A stretch of DNA of 36,430 nucleotides from Gammaproteobacteria bacterium (GTDB lineage: Bacteria; Pseudomonadota; Gammaproteobacteria; Steroidobacterales; GCA-2729495). This document shows, piece by piece, positions 23,374 through 31,691 of the stretch; within the stretch, counting starts at the first letter, position 1; each line of letters opens with the position of its first letter. The notes under the pieces are model-generated. The model searched no databases, was not told the DNA's origin, and saw only the letters and a program-made list of their open reading frames with translations. Position numbers and translations under genes: made by a program. The stretch lies in the NCBI GenBank assembly GCA_016874095.1, contig VGVH01000002.1, forward strand, positions 1-36,430. The letters run 5' to 3'.

Positions 23374-23734
23374 GAATGCCTACGCCCTGTCGTTTCTGAT
23401 GCTCGCTGCGAGCAACGTCTTCATGATCTTCGCCTGGTACGCGCACCTGCACAATCTTGCCGACCGGCCATGGATCATCGCAGCGCTCGCCAGCTGGGGC
23501 ATAGCCCTCTTCGAATACCTGCTGCAGGTGCCGGCTAACCGCATCGGCTACACCGTGATGAGCGTCGGCCAGCTGAAGATCATGCAGGAAATCATCACAC
23601 TAAGCGTATTCGTACCGTTCTCGCTTTTCTATCTACGCGAAAAACTCACGCTCGACTACCTGTGGGCGGGGCTGTGTCTCTGTGGAGCTGCGTTCTTCCT
23701 GTTCCGCGAGGATATCGCCGCCCGCATGGCCTGA
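23372..23734 (+). CDS. DMT-superfamily small membrane protein (DUF486)
   Basis: A 120-residue integral membrane protein of the DUF486 family, with four predicted helices: about 5-25 (LSFLMLAASNVFMIFAWYAH), 35-52, 70-92 and 95-113. LFEYLLQVPANRIG and LKIMQEIITLSVFVPFS are characteristic. These four-helix proteins are related to EamA/SMR transporters; the substrate is unknown. A weak GGA lies 8 nt before the ATG. Its start codon overlaps the start codon of the divergent peptidase gene. Confidence 0.9.
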   Translation: MNAYALSFLMLAASNVFMIFAWYAHLHNLADRPWIIAALASWGIALFEYLLQVPANRIGYTVMSVGQLKIMQEIITLSVFVPFSLFYLREKLTLDYLWAGLCLCGAAFFLFREDIAARMA

Positions 23735-23837
23735 CCGCTTCGGGCCAGGCCCAGCCGTGCAGTCTCCCCCGCCGGCAGGCGGGCATCGAAGCAGACATCG
23801 ATCCGCATTATCCAGCCGATTGTTGCAAACTGTGTCC

Positions 23838-24866
23838 ATGCGCATCCACTTCGTGTTGCAGCCGGACTCAGGCGTAAACCTGGCTCGCTACGGCCTGCTC
23901 GCGGAGGAACTGGGCTTCGACACCGTGTGGACCGCCAACACACTGTCCGCGCGAGCGCCGTTCATCGCCCTCGCCCCGCTCGCGTGGCAATCGCGCTCGC
24001 TCCGGCTCGGGCCGGTCGCTGTCAGTCCCTTCGAACAGCACCCGCTGAAGATCGCGAGTTCCCTGCTCACGCTCAACGAATTCGCGCGCGGCAGGGCAAG
24101 CATCGTCATCGGCGGCGGTGGCGGAACGATCATCGGCATGGGGTTGAAGCCACGGCGCACCAGCAACTACCCGCGTATGGTGCGCGGCGTTCGCGAGTGC
24201 GTGGAACTCCTGCGTCTGGCAGCCCGGGGCCAGCCGTTGTCCTACGAAGGCCAGCTCTATCGTGTCGAGGGCTATGCGCCGACCTGGGTCGAAGATCCGC
24301 CACCACACATCTACGTGGCCGCAAACAAGCCGCAGATGCTGCGACTCGCCGGCGAAGTGGGTGACGGCGTCATGCTGAGCGACATCGGCCTGCCTTTCCT
24401 CGATGCGACGCTGGCCGAGATCGACCGCGGCCTGCTGCGCGGTGGCCGGACACGCAACGGGTTCCGCGTGAACAACCTCATTGCCTGGCACGTAAAACCG
24501 TCGCGCGCCGCAGCCTATGACGAAGCCCGGCGCATGCTCTGGGTGCGCGGTATCTGGGAACGGGCACGGATCGCGCCGCACCTCACGACGGCCGAGTGCG
24601 ATCTGGTGCAGAGGAACCTGGGCAACTGGCAGCAGGCCTATGCGGCCGGGTCCGCGGACATCCCCGGCGTGCCGCAGAAAATCGTCGACACGCTGGTCGA
24701 CAACCTGACTCTCACAGGGGACGAAGGCGATGTCGACCGGCTGACCGACAAGCTCCTGCACTTCGCCGATGCCGGCATCACGGAAACGAGCCTGCGCCTG
24801 TACGATCAGCCGGATGCGGCCATGCGGCTGATAGCCACGAAGGTCGTTCCTGCATTGCACGGCTGA
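23838..24866 (+). CDS. LLM class flavin/F420-dependent oxidoreductase (second locus)
   Basis: A 342-residue luciferase-like oxidoreductase. MRIHFVLQPDSG, GFDTVWTANTLS, LGPVAVSPFEQHPLKIASSL and RASIVIGGGGGTIIGMGLKP parallel the gene at 1936 closely, so these two are paralogues of one subgroup. The start at 23838 matches family N-termini; codons further upstream overlap the DUF486 gene. It is followed after 77 nt by an IclR regulator and then an MFS transporter, which looks like a regulated uptake-and-catabolism unit. Cofactor (FMN or F420) and substrate cannot be read from the sequence. Confidence 0.85.
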   Translation: MRIHFVLQPDSGVNLARYGLLAEELGFDTVWTANTLSARAPFIALAPLAWQSRSLRLGPVAVSPFEQHPLKIASSLLTLNEFARGRASIVIGGGGGTIIGMGLKPRRTSNYPRMVRGVRECVELLRLAARGQPLSYEGQLYRVEGYAPTWVEDPPPHIYVAANKPQMLRLAGEVGDGVMLSDIGLPFLDATLAEIDRGLLRGGRTRNGFRVNNLIAWHVKPSRAAAYDEARRMLWVRGIWERARIAPHLTTAECDLVQRNLGNWQQAYAAGSADIPGVPQKIVDTLVDNLTLTGDEGDVDRLTDKLLHFADAGITETSLRLYDQPDAAMRLIATKVVPALHG

Positions 24867-24882
24867 ACCTCAGGGCTATACT
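24855..24882 (+). promoter_or_regulatory. Predicted sigma70 promoter of the IclR gene
   Basis: TTGCAC (24855-24860) and TATACT (24877-24882) with a 16-nt spacer, at the end of the LLM gene and 62 nt before the IclR start codon. The expected start point is near 24889, just upstream of the palindrome at 24902. Confidence 0.55.
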
Positions 24883-24901
24883 GGCGACGGATAGCGAGGG
24901 G

Positions 24902-24922
24902 GCGCGATCTTACAGATCGCGC
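24902..24922. promoter_or_regulatory. Palindrome, candidate operator upstream of the IclR gene
   Basis: GCGCGATCT-TAC-AGATCGCGC is a perfect 9-3-9 inverted repeat located about 13 nt after the predicted transcript start and 21 nt before the IclR start codon. No T run follows it, so a terminator is unlikely. IclR proteins bind palindromic sites near their own promoters, so autoregulation is a reasonable inference. Confidence 0.55.
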
Positions 24923-24943
24923 TTGACGAGTCGTGCCAGCCTC

Positions 24944-25693
24944 ATGACCGGCCAGCCGAACATCAGCAAGTCCGTCCGCCGGACATTCGACGTCCTGGAG
25001 CTGTTCTGCGAGCAGCGCCGCCCGATGACGGCCGCGCAGATACAGCACGCCCTCGGACTCCCCCAGCCCAGCGCGCGCGTGCTGCTGAAGGAGCTCTTGG
25101 ATGTCGGATACCTGAGCTACACCATGCCGGCGCGGACGTACTTTCCCACGGCCAGGTTGCGCAAACTGAGCGACTGGCTCGGCAGCAGCCTTACGGTGAA
25201 CGACACCCTGATCCCCAGCATCGACGCCGTAGCGACGGCCGTCGACGAGACCGTGGCACTGGCGACTGCGACCTACGGCCACGTCGAAGTGCTCTACGCC
25301 AACCGCGCGCAGCATCCGCTGGCACTGCAGGTGCAGGCTGGCATGGGCGGCTGCCTGTGGCGCAGCGCGCCGGGCCGCACCCTGCTCAGCATGCGCAGCG
25401 AGGCCGAAGTGGATGCGTTTTTCGCCGACATCGACGTCAGCGACGCGCCGCGTGGCCGGGCGCTGCGCGAGGAAGTCCGCCGGCAGATCCGCTCGATACG
25501 CGAGGAGGGCTGCTTCGCCGGCTACGACATCCTCATGAAAGGCGTCGGCTCCATGTGCCTGCCACTGACGGGCCTGGCGTGCGAGGGCACGCACCTGGTC
25601 GTGACCGTGGCGGGAGGCAAGGATCGCATCAAGTCTGCCGAGCGGCAGATCCTGAAAACGCTGCGAACTCAGCTGCGCGACCTGCTCGCCTGA
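24944..25693 (+). CDS. IclR family transcriptional regulator
   Basis: A 249-residue IclR regulator. The N-terminal winged helix (about 8-70) reads ISKSVRRTFDVLELFCEQRR, then the helix-turn-helix MTAAQIQHALGLPQPSARVL and LKELLDVGYL. The C-terminal effector domain (about 85-245) includes LWRSAPGRTLLSMRSEAEVD, IREEGCFAGYDILMKGVGSM and CLPLTGLACEGTHLVVTVAG. The start at 24944 gives the canonical IclR N-terminus. With the LLM enzyme before it and the MFS transporter after it, it probably controls this cluster in response to a small aromatic or organic acid-like ligand, which is inference. Confidence 0.92.
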   Translation: MTGQPNISKSVRRTFDVLELFCEQRRPMTAAQIQHALGLPQPSARVLLKELLDVGYLSYTMPARTYFPTARLRKLSDWLGSSLTVNDTLIPSIDAVATAVDETVALATATYGHVEVLYANRAQHPLALQVQAGMGGCLWRSAPGRTLLSMRSEAEVDAFFADIDVSDAPRGRALREEVRRQIRSIREEGCFAGYDILMKGVGSMCLPLTGLACEGTHLVVTVAGGKDRIKSAERQILKTLRTQLRDLLA

Positions 25694-25799
25694 CCCGCCT
25701 CCACATGCAGGTGCTCAGCCGCCAACAGGCGCGCTTTTCGTCTACAGTAGCCACGGGCGGGCGCAGGGGGCGAGCCGCGCAATTACGGGGGTAAGCGAC

Positions 25800-26933
25800 A
25801 TGAGCGACAAATCGACCACGGTAGTGGCCGGCGTCCTGCTGGGCGTCGTGGGAATCTTCGCGATCATGGTACAGCCGATCATGGCAGAGGCCCTGGTCCG
25901 AGGCCTGGGCATGGACGCCGGCAGCGCCGCCAGCATCACCGCCTTTGAAGCCCTGGGCACCGCGCTAGGTCCGGTGCTTGCGGTGGCGTGGATGAGCCGC
26001 GTGAGCTGGCGCGTCGCGGCCGCCGTGGCCATCGCGATCGTCATCGGCGGCAACATCGTCTCGTCCTGGCAGACCGACTTCAGCACGCTCGCGGCACTGC
26101 GCTTCGGCGTGGGGCTGCTTGGCCAGGGCACGGTTTTCGCGCTTGCGATGGGCGTGATCGCCGGGACCCACAACAAGGACCGCAACTTCGCCCTGCTGAT
26201 CGCGGCCCAGGTGGTGCTGGGGATCGTTGCTTTCGTCGCGCTCCCCTTTCCGCGCGACGCCGGCGTCGGCGGCGTTCTGCTGCCGCTATGCGGACTGGCA
26301 GCGGTGGCGGCGCTGTCCATCGGCTGGATTCCGCAGCCGACAGGCAGCGGCGGCGCTCACGGTGGCGCAGTGGGATCCGGCGCCTCCGCGGCTGCGGGCT
26401 TCTATGCGCTCGGCGTGATGCTCGTGTGGTGCACGGGTCTCGGCGCCATATGGGCGTTCATCAAGCTGATCGGCACGGCCGGCGGACTGGACGACGCGGC
26501 TGCCGGCCAGGCGCTGGGGATGTCGACCGCCATCGCGGTTCTCGGCGCGCTCGGCGCCGCGGCACTCGGCGACCGGTTCGGCCGGCTGGTGCCCGTCGCC
26601 GTGGCGCTCGTGGTGCAGCTCGGGATGGTGCTGCTCCTGCAGGGCGAGATGAACCAGATGCGGTTCGCGCTGACGGCAGCGGTGTTCCAGACGTTCTGGA
26701 ACCTGACCGGCCCTTACCTGATGGGAACGATCGCGATGAGCGACCCGACCGGCAAGGCCAGCCTGCTGATTCCGACGGCGCAGATCGGCGGCTTCTTCCT
26801 CGGCCCCGTCATCGTGGGCGCGCTGATGAGCGACGGCAACCTCGCCACCGCAAACAACGTCGCGGCCGCCTTCATCGTGCTGGCGCTCGTGATGTTCATC
26901 CCCGCTGCGCGGCGGACCGGCAGCGGGGGCTGA
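25800..26933 (+). CDS. MFS transporter
   Basis: A 377-residue major facilitator superfamily protein with about 12 hydrophobic helices, split by a Gly/Ser/Ala-rich linker near residue 180-200 (PTGSGGAHGGAVGSGASAAA). FGVGLLGQGTVFALAMGVIA and LGDRFGRLVPVAVAL (loop 8-9-like DRFGR motif) support the family. Its inner-membrane substrate is unknown. It lies 106 nt after the IclR gene and may be part of the LLM-IclR-MFS unit. Confidence 0.87.
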   Translation: MSDKSTTVVAGVLLGVVGIFAIMVQPIMAEALVRGLGMDAGSAASITAFEALGTALGPVLAVAWMSRVSWRVAAAVAIAIVIGGNIVSSWQTDFSTLAALRFGVGLLGQGTVFALAMGVIAGTHNKDRNFALLIAAQVVLGIVAFVALPFPRDAGVGGVLLPLCGLAAVAALSIGWIPQPTGSGGAHGGAVGSGASAAAGFYALGVMLVWCTGLGAIWAFIKLIGTAGGLDDAAAGQALGMSTAIAVLGALGAAALGDRFGRLVPVAVALVVQLGMVLLLQGEMNQMRFALTAAVFQTFWNLTGPYLMGTIAMSDPTGKASLLIPTAQIGGFFLGPVIVGALMSDGNLATANNVAAAFIVLALVMFIPAARRTGSGG

Positions 26934-26947
26934 CACCGGAGCCGGCG

Positions 26948-27259
26948 TTACTTCTTCTTGCGCGCCTTCTTCTTCGCGCTCGGCCGGCCGCTGGGGCCGT
27001 GCTTGGCGTCGTGCTCGCGACCAACTGTCTCGATGTCGATCATGAGCGAGTGCGTGCGACGCACGCTCTCCACGTAATCCTCGATCGCCGGCCAGTCGAC
27101 CGGTATCGATCCGTCGGCCCTTCGGGTGCGGACGATGGCGCTCCACAACTTGTGCTGGCGCTTCTGCGCCGAATTGATGGCGTAGACGATGTATTTCAGG
27201 CTGTGCCGTTCCCAGTCCACCTTGCCTGAACCCTTGTCACGCACGTTCGCCGTCGACAT
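26948..27259 (-). CDS. Small basic protein, unknown
   Basis: A 103-residue protein I do not recognise. The first 75 residues look folded and mostly helical (WERHSLKYIVYAINSAQKRQ, VDWPAIEDYVESVRRTHSLM). The last 15 are almost all Lys/Arg/Ala (SAKKKARKKK), suggesting nucleic-acid or ribosome binding. GGAG about 7 nt before the ATG supports the start. It is convergent with the MFS gene and downstream of the Rieske gene in the same direction, separated by 85 nt. Confidence 0.65.
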   Translation of the reverse strand: MSTANVRDKGSGKVDWERHSLKYIVYAINSAQKRQHKLWSAIVRTRRADGSIPVDWPAIEDYVESVRRTHSLMIDIETVGREHDAKHGPSGRPSAKKKARKKK

Positions 27260-27344
27260 CTGCAGTCTCCTGATTCCAGAAACGGAAACAACCTGATGGT
27301 GATAGTGTCGGGGGATCGTCCGGCGGATGCAACGTCCGCGCAGC

Positions 27345-28454
27345 TCAGTTCGCTAGCAGGGGCACTGGCGCGACCGCCCAGCCGACAGGCTGCAACCGGC
27401 GCGCCGGCGACGGTATCGCGCAGGCGACCCGTCCGCGCATGGCAGCAAGGCGACCGCAATCGATACGCCATCCACGCCGGTGCCAGTCGGCCAGTCTGGC
27501 CCGGTAGTGCAGGATGATGTCGTCTGCCGGCACCACGAATTCGCCCAGGGGTACCACCTCCGGCACCGCGGGATCGAGCTTCTCGATCACGATGCGGTCC
27601 TCTTCGACCGCCACGCCCATGCGACGGAGGAAATTCTCGTCGTAGCGCTCTTCCAGCATGCAATTGCGCTGCATGACGAGGTAGATCTCCAGATCCAGCT
27701 CGTCGCGCGGCACGGCGTAGAGATAGATATACATCTTGTCGGTCGCGTTGAAATTGACGCGGGTCCAGGTGGAAGCCGCACCGTGATAACCGGAGCCTGA
27801 CTCATTGCGGCCCTCTGCCTGCATCCTGCGCATGTCCTGGTCCGGCAGCGCCGGGGAGTAGAAGACCACCATCGCCCCGGCACTCCAGGGACCGCCTTCC
27901 TGCACGTTGATCTTCGGCACCTTGTACTGAGTGTCCTTCCCTGCCATGCCGAAGCCGGCGTGCACGTACTCGACATGGGAGGGATCCGACTGGTTTTCGA
28001 CGAGCCGGACGTAGTTGCAGCGCCAGCGGTAATTCATCGCGAGGGTGCGCCAGGCGGGCTGGCCGTACTCCGCGCAGGGCATGATCGTCGGCCGCTGCCC
28101 TTCGGGCAGATCACCGAGAAACACGAAGACCAGGCCATAACGCTCCTCGACCGGATAGGCATCGAGTCGCGAAGCCGGCGGCAGGCTCTCGATCGGCCCG
28201 AGCGAGGGGATGCGCGCACAGCTGCCATCGCCGGCGAATTTCCAGCCGTGGTAGGGGCACTGGATACAGTCGCCGACGACCTTGCCGTCGCCGAGCGAGC
28301 CGCCCCGGTGCGGGCAGGTGTTGCTGGCGCAATGGGCGCGACCGGCGCTGTCGCGCCAGAGCACGAAGGGCAGGCCGAGCATCTGCACGCGCAGCGGTGC
28401 ATCGGCCTTGAGCGCTTCGCTGCGCTCGGCCGGATACCAGAAGTTGATCAGCAT
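27345..28454 (-). CDS. Rieske non-haem iron oxygenase, alpha subunit type
   Basis: A 369-residue Rieske oxygenase. The 2Fe-2S ligands are Cys47 and His49 in CPHRGG and Cys66 and His69 in CPYHGW. The mononuclear iron site is DPSHVEYVH, with Asp157 as bridging residue, His160 and His165. This is the plan of single-component alpha subunits related to the vanillate/phthalate oxygenase group, which hydroxylate or demethylate aromatic or terpenoid compounds with electrons from a separate reductase, not present here. It follows the split-barrel flavoprotein gene by 13 nt, so the pair is an operon. The substrate is not inferable. Confidence 0.9.
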   Translation of the reverse strand: MLINFWYPAERSEALKADAPLRVQMLGLPFVLWRDSAGRAHCASNTCPHRGGSLGDGKVVGDCIQCPYHGWKFAGDGSCARIPSLGPIESLPPASRLDAYPVEERYGLVFVFLGDLPEGQRPTIMPCAEYGQPAWRTLAMNYRWRCNYVRLVENQSDPSHVEYVHAGFGMAGKDTQYKVPKINVQEGGPWSAGAMVVFYSPALPDQDMRRMQAEGRNESGSGYHGAASTWTRVNFNATDKMYIYLYAVPRDELDLEIYLVMQRNCMLEERYDENFLRRMGVAVEEDRIVIEKLDPAVPEVVPLGEFVVPADDIILHYRARLADWHRRGWRIDCGRLAAMRGRVACAIPSPARRLQPVGWAVAPVPLLAN

Positions 28455-28467
28455 GGCACGTCGCCTG

Positions 28468-28986
28468 TCAGGGATTGCGCAGCCAGATCTGCCGGGGGCC
28501 GTAACCGTCGCGCCGCAGGAAGTGCTCGGTGTACACGATCCGGTCCGGGCGCAGGCGCATCAACTGCCCGCGCGGCGGCGCATCGAAGGGTCGGCCGATT
28601 TCGAACGCCGACGCCGGCCACTTGAATACTTCCATCCCGCGTTTCCAGCCCGGCGTGTCGGGATCGAGAAGCTCGGCGTTCCCGAACATCTGGCAGCCCA
28701 TCGCGCAGGCCCAGCCGGCCATGGGGTTGGCAACCGCGAGGCTCACGCGCGGATCGCGCTGCATGGCACGCAACTTCGGGCTGCCGGGCTGCGGAAAGAC
28801 GTAGATGTCGAAGCCGTCCGCGTAGAACTCCAGGGGGCTGACGATCGGGCCATTCCGGCCGAGCGTGCCCAGGTAGCCGATGTTCGTCAGCGTCAGGATC
28901 CGCTCGATGCGCACCTCGAGCTCGTCGCGCGGCAGCGGGTTCTTCGTCCAATTGGCGGGTTCGAGCCAGCTATGCGGTGCAGCCAT
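28468..28986 (-). CDS. Pyridoxamine 5'-phosphate oxidase-like split-barrel flavoprotein
   Basis: A 172-residue protein of the PNPOx-like FMN/F420-binding split-barrel family. IERILTLTNIGYLGTLGRNG followed by PIVSPLEFYADGFDIYVFPQ shows the first three strands of the barrel, and LRAMQRDPRVSLAVANP is the typical fourth-strand and phosphate-contact region. FMN, F420 or haem are possible ligands in this family; with F420 synthesis in the window, F420 cannot be excluded. It precedes the Rieske oxygenase by 13 nt and could supply reducing power, which is inference. Confidence 0.82.
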   Translation of the reverse strand: MAAPHSWLEPANWTKNPLPRDELEVRIERILTLTNIGYLGTLGRNGPIVSPLEFYADGFDIYVFPQPGSPKLRAMQRDPRVSLAVANPMAGWACAMGCQMFGNAELLDPDTPGWKRGMEVFKWPASAFEIGRPFDAPPRGQLMRLRPDRIVYTEHFLRRDGYGPRQIWLRNP

Positions 28987-29090
28987 CGGGGTGCCCTCTG
29001 CGGTTGTCGTTCTTTGCGGCGATTATTGCATGTGGGGCTGGCGGCCGTTTCGTCCTATCATTATGCATCCACCCACCGGAGCCCTGCGCC

Positions 29091-29900
29091 ATGACCGCGC
29101 TTCCACGTGCCGCCGCCCTGTTCCTTGCCGCCCTGGTCCTGCCGCTCACCGCCAGCGCAGCCCTGAAGGAAGGTGCCACCACCGTACTGATCACCGGCGC
29201 GAACCGGGGCATCGGGCTCGAGTACGTGAACCAGCTCGCCGCGCGCGGCTGGAATGTCATTGCCACCGCACGCAAGCCCGCGGAAGCCACCGACCTGCAG
29301 GCGGTCGCAGCCAGGAACCCGCAGGTCGCGATCGAGGCGCTGGACGTGGCCGATCATGCGGCGGTCGACGCTCTGGCCGCGAAGTACAAGAACCAGCCGA
29401 TCGATATCCTGTTGCTGAACGCAGGCATCACGCCCACCTATCCTTCCGCGATGAAGCAGCTCTCCGGTGTCGACTTCGACATGGCCCGCCAGAGCTTCGA
29501 AGTCAACGCGATCGGGCCGCTGAAGATGTCGCAGGCGTTCATGCCGAGCGTACTGGCATCGGGCAAGAAGCAGATCGTCGTGCTGTCAAGCAAGGCGGGG
29601 TCCTTCGGCGAAAGCCCGAAGATGCCGTTCATGTACGAGTACCGCGCCAGCAAGGCAGCGCTCGACATGTACATGTACACGCTGGCTTTCGAGACCGGCC
29701 GCAAGGGTGTCACGCTGGTGCTGCTCTCGCCCGGCCAGGTCCTCACGGTGCAGGACCCGAAGATGCGCGAGATGATGAAGAACATGACGATCGAGACCAA
29801 CGAGAGCGTCGCGAAGATGCTCGTCGTCATCGACAGCCTCACGCCGGCCGACAATGGCAAGTTCCTCAATTACGAGGACCGCCGCGTCATCCCCTGGTAA
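29091..29900 (+). CDS. Short-chain dehydrogenase/reductase with N-terminal signal peptide
   Basis: A 269-residue SDR. Residues 1-23 look like a Sec signal peptide (RAAALFLAALVLPLTASAA), followed immediately by the NAD(P) motif TGANRGIG at about 33-40. NAG is conserved in LLLNAGIT, the catalytic Ser lies in VLSSKAGS, and YRASK supplies Tyr and Lys (Y-x3-K). The oxidoreductase fold is therefore complete. Export is unusual for a NAD(P)-dependent enzyme. The alternative is that translation starts further in, but no ATG lies between the signal region and the NAD motif. It is convergent with the zntB-like gene. Confidence 0.85.
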   Translation: MTALPRAAALFLAALVLPLTASAALKEGATTVLITGANRGIGLEYVNQLAARGWNVIATARKPAEATDLQAVAARNPQVAIEALDVADHAAVDALAAKYKNQPIDILLLNAGITPTYPSAMKQLSGVDFDMARQSFEVNAIGPLKMSQAFMPSVLASGKKQIVVLSSKAGSFGESPKMPFMYEYRASKAALDMYMYTLAFETGRKGVTLVLLSPGQVLTVQDPKMREMMKNMTIETNESVAKMLVVIDSLTPADNGKFLNYEDRRVIPW

Positions 29901-29906
29901 TGCGGT

Positions 29907-30896
29907 TCACAACCAGCGCCGCCGCCTGAAGTACCAGACAGCGCAGGCTGCCAGCGCGGCGATCAGGAGCACGACGCCCGCGAAACCGAAGCGGCTGCCC
30001 GCTCCAGGCAGCCCGCCGACATTCATGCCCATCAGGCCCGTAAGAAAGGTCAGCGGCAGGAAGATCGCCGATACGACCGACAGCACCAGCACCCGCTGGT
30101 TCTGCTGGTGGGCAATGCGGCTCAGGAATTCTTCCTGTGACACCATGCCGCGTTCGCGGATGAGATCGAGGTCCTCGATGAACCGCTGCACACGATCTGC
30201 CTGTTCGCGGATGTCGAGATTGTCGCGCTCGGACAGGACCGGATCCGGCTGTCGCACCAGGCGGTCCAGCGCATCGCGCTGGGGCGCAAGAAACCGGCGC
30301 AGGTGCGCCGTCTGGCGGCGCAACTCCGAGAGCTGGTAGCGCAGTTCCATCACGTCCCCCGCGCCAGCGCCCTCCTCCAGGGCGTCTATCTGCCCATCCA
30401 GATCGTCGACCGCCTCGCCGATCCGGTCCACCAGCTTCTCCACCAATGCACAGAGAAACTCGCCGGAGGTCCGTGGCCCTTCGCCTGCCTCGATCAGGTG
30501 GCGAATCTCGCTGGATGTCTGCAACCGTCGGCGGCGGGTGCTGAAAATCCGGTTCTTTTCGAGCCAGACGCGGATGGACACCATGTCGTCGGGCTCGGCG
30601 CCAGGGTTGAGATTTACGCCGCGCAGAATTACCAGCAGGCCATTGCGCGATGGCGCGCTGCGCGGGCGCGTGTCCTCGGCCAGCAGCGCAGCCGCGATCG
30701 GCGGCTCGAGACCCGCCTTCTCCTCGAGCCAGCTGTCGGGCCCCGGATCGCTGATGTCGAAATGCGCCCAGAGCAGTCCCTGTTCGGGACGCCACGCACC
30801 GATTCCGTCCCAGCCGACCTGCCGGCCTCTACCCGAGCCGTCGAGCAACAATGCCCAGACGAGGCCGCGGTCGGTGGGCGGATTGGGCGCGCTCAA
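29907..30896 (-). CDS. zntB: CorA-type zinc/magnesium transporter, ZntB-like
   Basis: A 329-residue CorA-superfamily protein. The N-terminal cytoplasmic domain has LLWAHFDISDPGPDSWLEEK, as in ZntB (WxHLD type). A long helical stalk follows (about 145-260). Two C-terminal transmembrane helices flank the GMN pore signature at residues 290-292 (LTGLMGMNVGGLPG), and the C-terminus is basic (FRRRRWL). ZntB mediates zinc transport across the inner membrane. Its start overlaps the stop of the AhpD-like gene by 4 nt (30893-30896), so the two are translationally coupled. Confidence 0.9.
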   Translation of the reverse strand: MSAPNPPTDRGLVWALLLDGSGRGRQVGWDGIGAWRPEQGLLWAHFDISDPGPDSWLEEKAGLEPPIAAALLAEDTRPRSAPSRNGLLVILRGVNLNPGAEPDDMVSIRVWLEKNRIFSTRRRRLQTSSEIRHLIEAGEGPRTSGEFLCALVEKLVDRIGEAVDDLDGQIDALEEGAGAGDVMELRYQLSELRRQTAHLRRFLAPQRDALDRLVRQPDPVLSERDNLDIREQADRVQRFIEDLDLIRERGMVSQEEFLSRIAHQQNQRVLVLSVVSAIFLPLTFLTGLMGMNVGGLPGAGSRFGFAGVVLLIAALAACAVWYFRRRRWL

Positions 30897-31510
30897 CCGC
30901 GACGACGCCTGCCGCTGCGCCTGGCCGGCGCAGCGACTCTGTGCATGGCGTGGTACTCGCGGTTCGGCATCATGTCGAGCGTCATCGCCATGCGATTGGA
31001 CAGATTGAACAGGCCGGTCACCTCGCCGATATCGAAGATGTCTCCATCATCGAACCCGGCCTTGCGCAGCGCCTGGCGGTCCACCTCGCCAACCTCGGCC
31101 GGTGTCGCCGTGAGCTTCCAGGCGTAGTCGAGCATGGCCCGCTGGCGTTTCGGCAGCTCGGCCACGCGATAGTTCATGACCAGCATCTCGCCCAGCTCCG
31201 GGTCGCCCGACAGCTCGCGCACGGCCTGCCCATGCGCGACGAGGCAGTAGTAGCAGCGGTTGTGGGACGAGACTACGACCGCGATCATCTCGCGCTCGAG
31301 GCGCGAGAGACGCGAGTCCTTCCCCAGCATGATTTCGTTGTAGGTATTGACGAAGTTGCGCAGCCGCGCCGGTTTGTAGCTCAGTGCCGCCAGCACGTTC
31401 GGCAACAAGCCGAGTTTCTCCCGGCACAGGTCGAAGTACTGGCGCATGTCGGCGTCGAGCCGGCTCTCGGGTGGCACAGGCAACCTGGAGATGTGCGGCG
31501 GCTGGGGCAT
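30893..31510 (-). CDS. AhpD/carboxymuconolactone-decarboxylase-like peroxidase-related protein
   Basis: A 205-residue alkylhydroperoxidase-like protein. The active-site pattern is Glu-rich LEREMIAVV followed by HNRCYYCLVAHG, giving Cys86 and Cys89 (C-x2-C) and His93. This is the AhpD redox site. Length and the helical C-terminal half match the uncharacterised peroxidase-related group (TIGR01926 type). It is cytoplasmic, with a basic C-terminal tail. Coupling with the zntB-like gene by a 4-nt overlap suggests a link between metal transport and redox protection, which is inference. Confidence 0.88.
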   Translation of the reverse strand: MPQPPHISRLPVPPESRLDADMRQYFDLCREKLGLLPNVLAALSYKPARLRNFVNTYNEIMLGKDSRLSRLEREMIAVVVSSHNRCYYCLVAHGQAVRELSGDPELGEMLVMNYRVAELPKRQRAMLDYAWKLTATPAEVGEVDRQALRKAGFDDGDIFDIGEVTGLFNLSNRMAMTLDMMPNREYHAMHRVAAPARRSGRRRRG

Positions 31511-31691
31511 GGTCAGTACCGGGCCTGGCGATTGCGGGCGCTGGTCCAGATGTTAGGGTGCAGCAGGAGCCAAAAGCAAAAGCTTGGTATTCAGCCGCAA
31601 CGGCTGCCGCTACAATCGCCGCGGGGAAGGCGGAAGCGGCTTGCGAGCCCCGTGCCAGGCGTGTCATTTCCGTTGTAAGGAGTACGCGACG

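Noticed and set aside
31584-31616. TTGGTA and TACAAT upstream of the broken OmpA gene as a promoter
   Set aside because: The spacer is 21 nt, too long; TACAAT alone may be a -10 box but the pair is not convincing.
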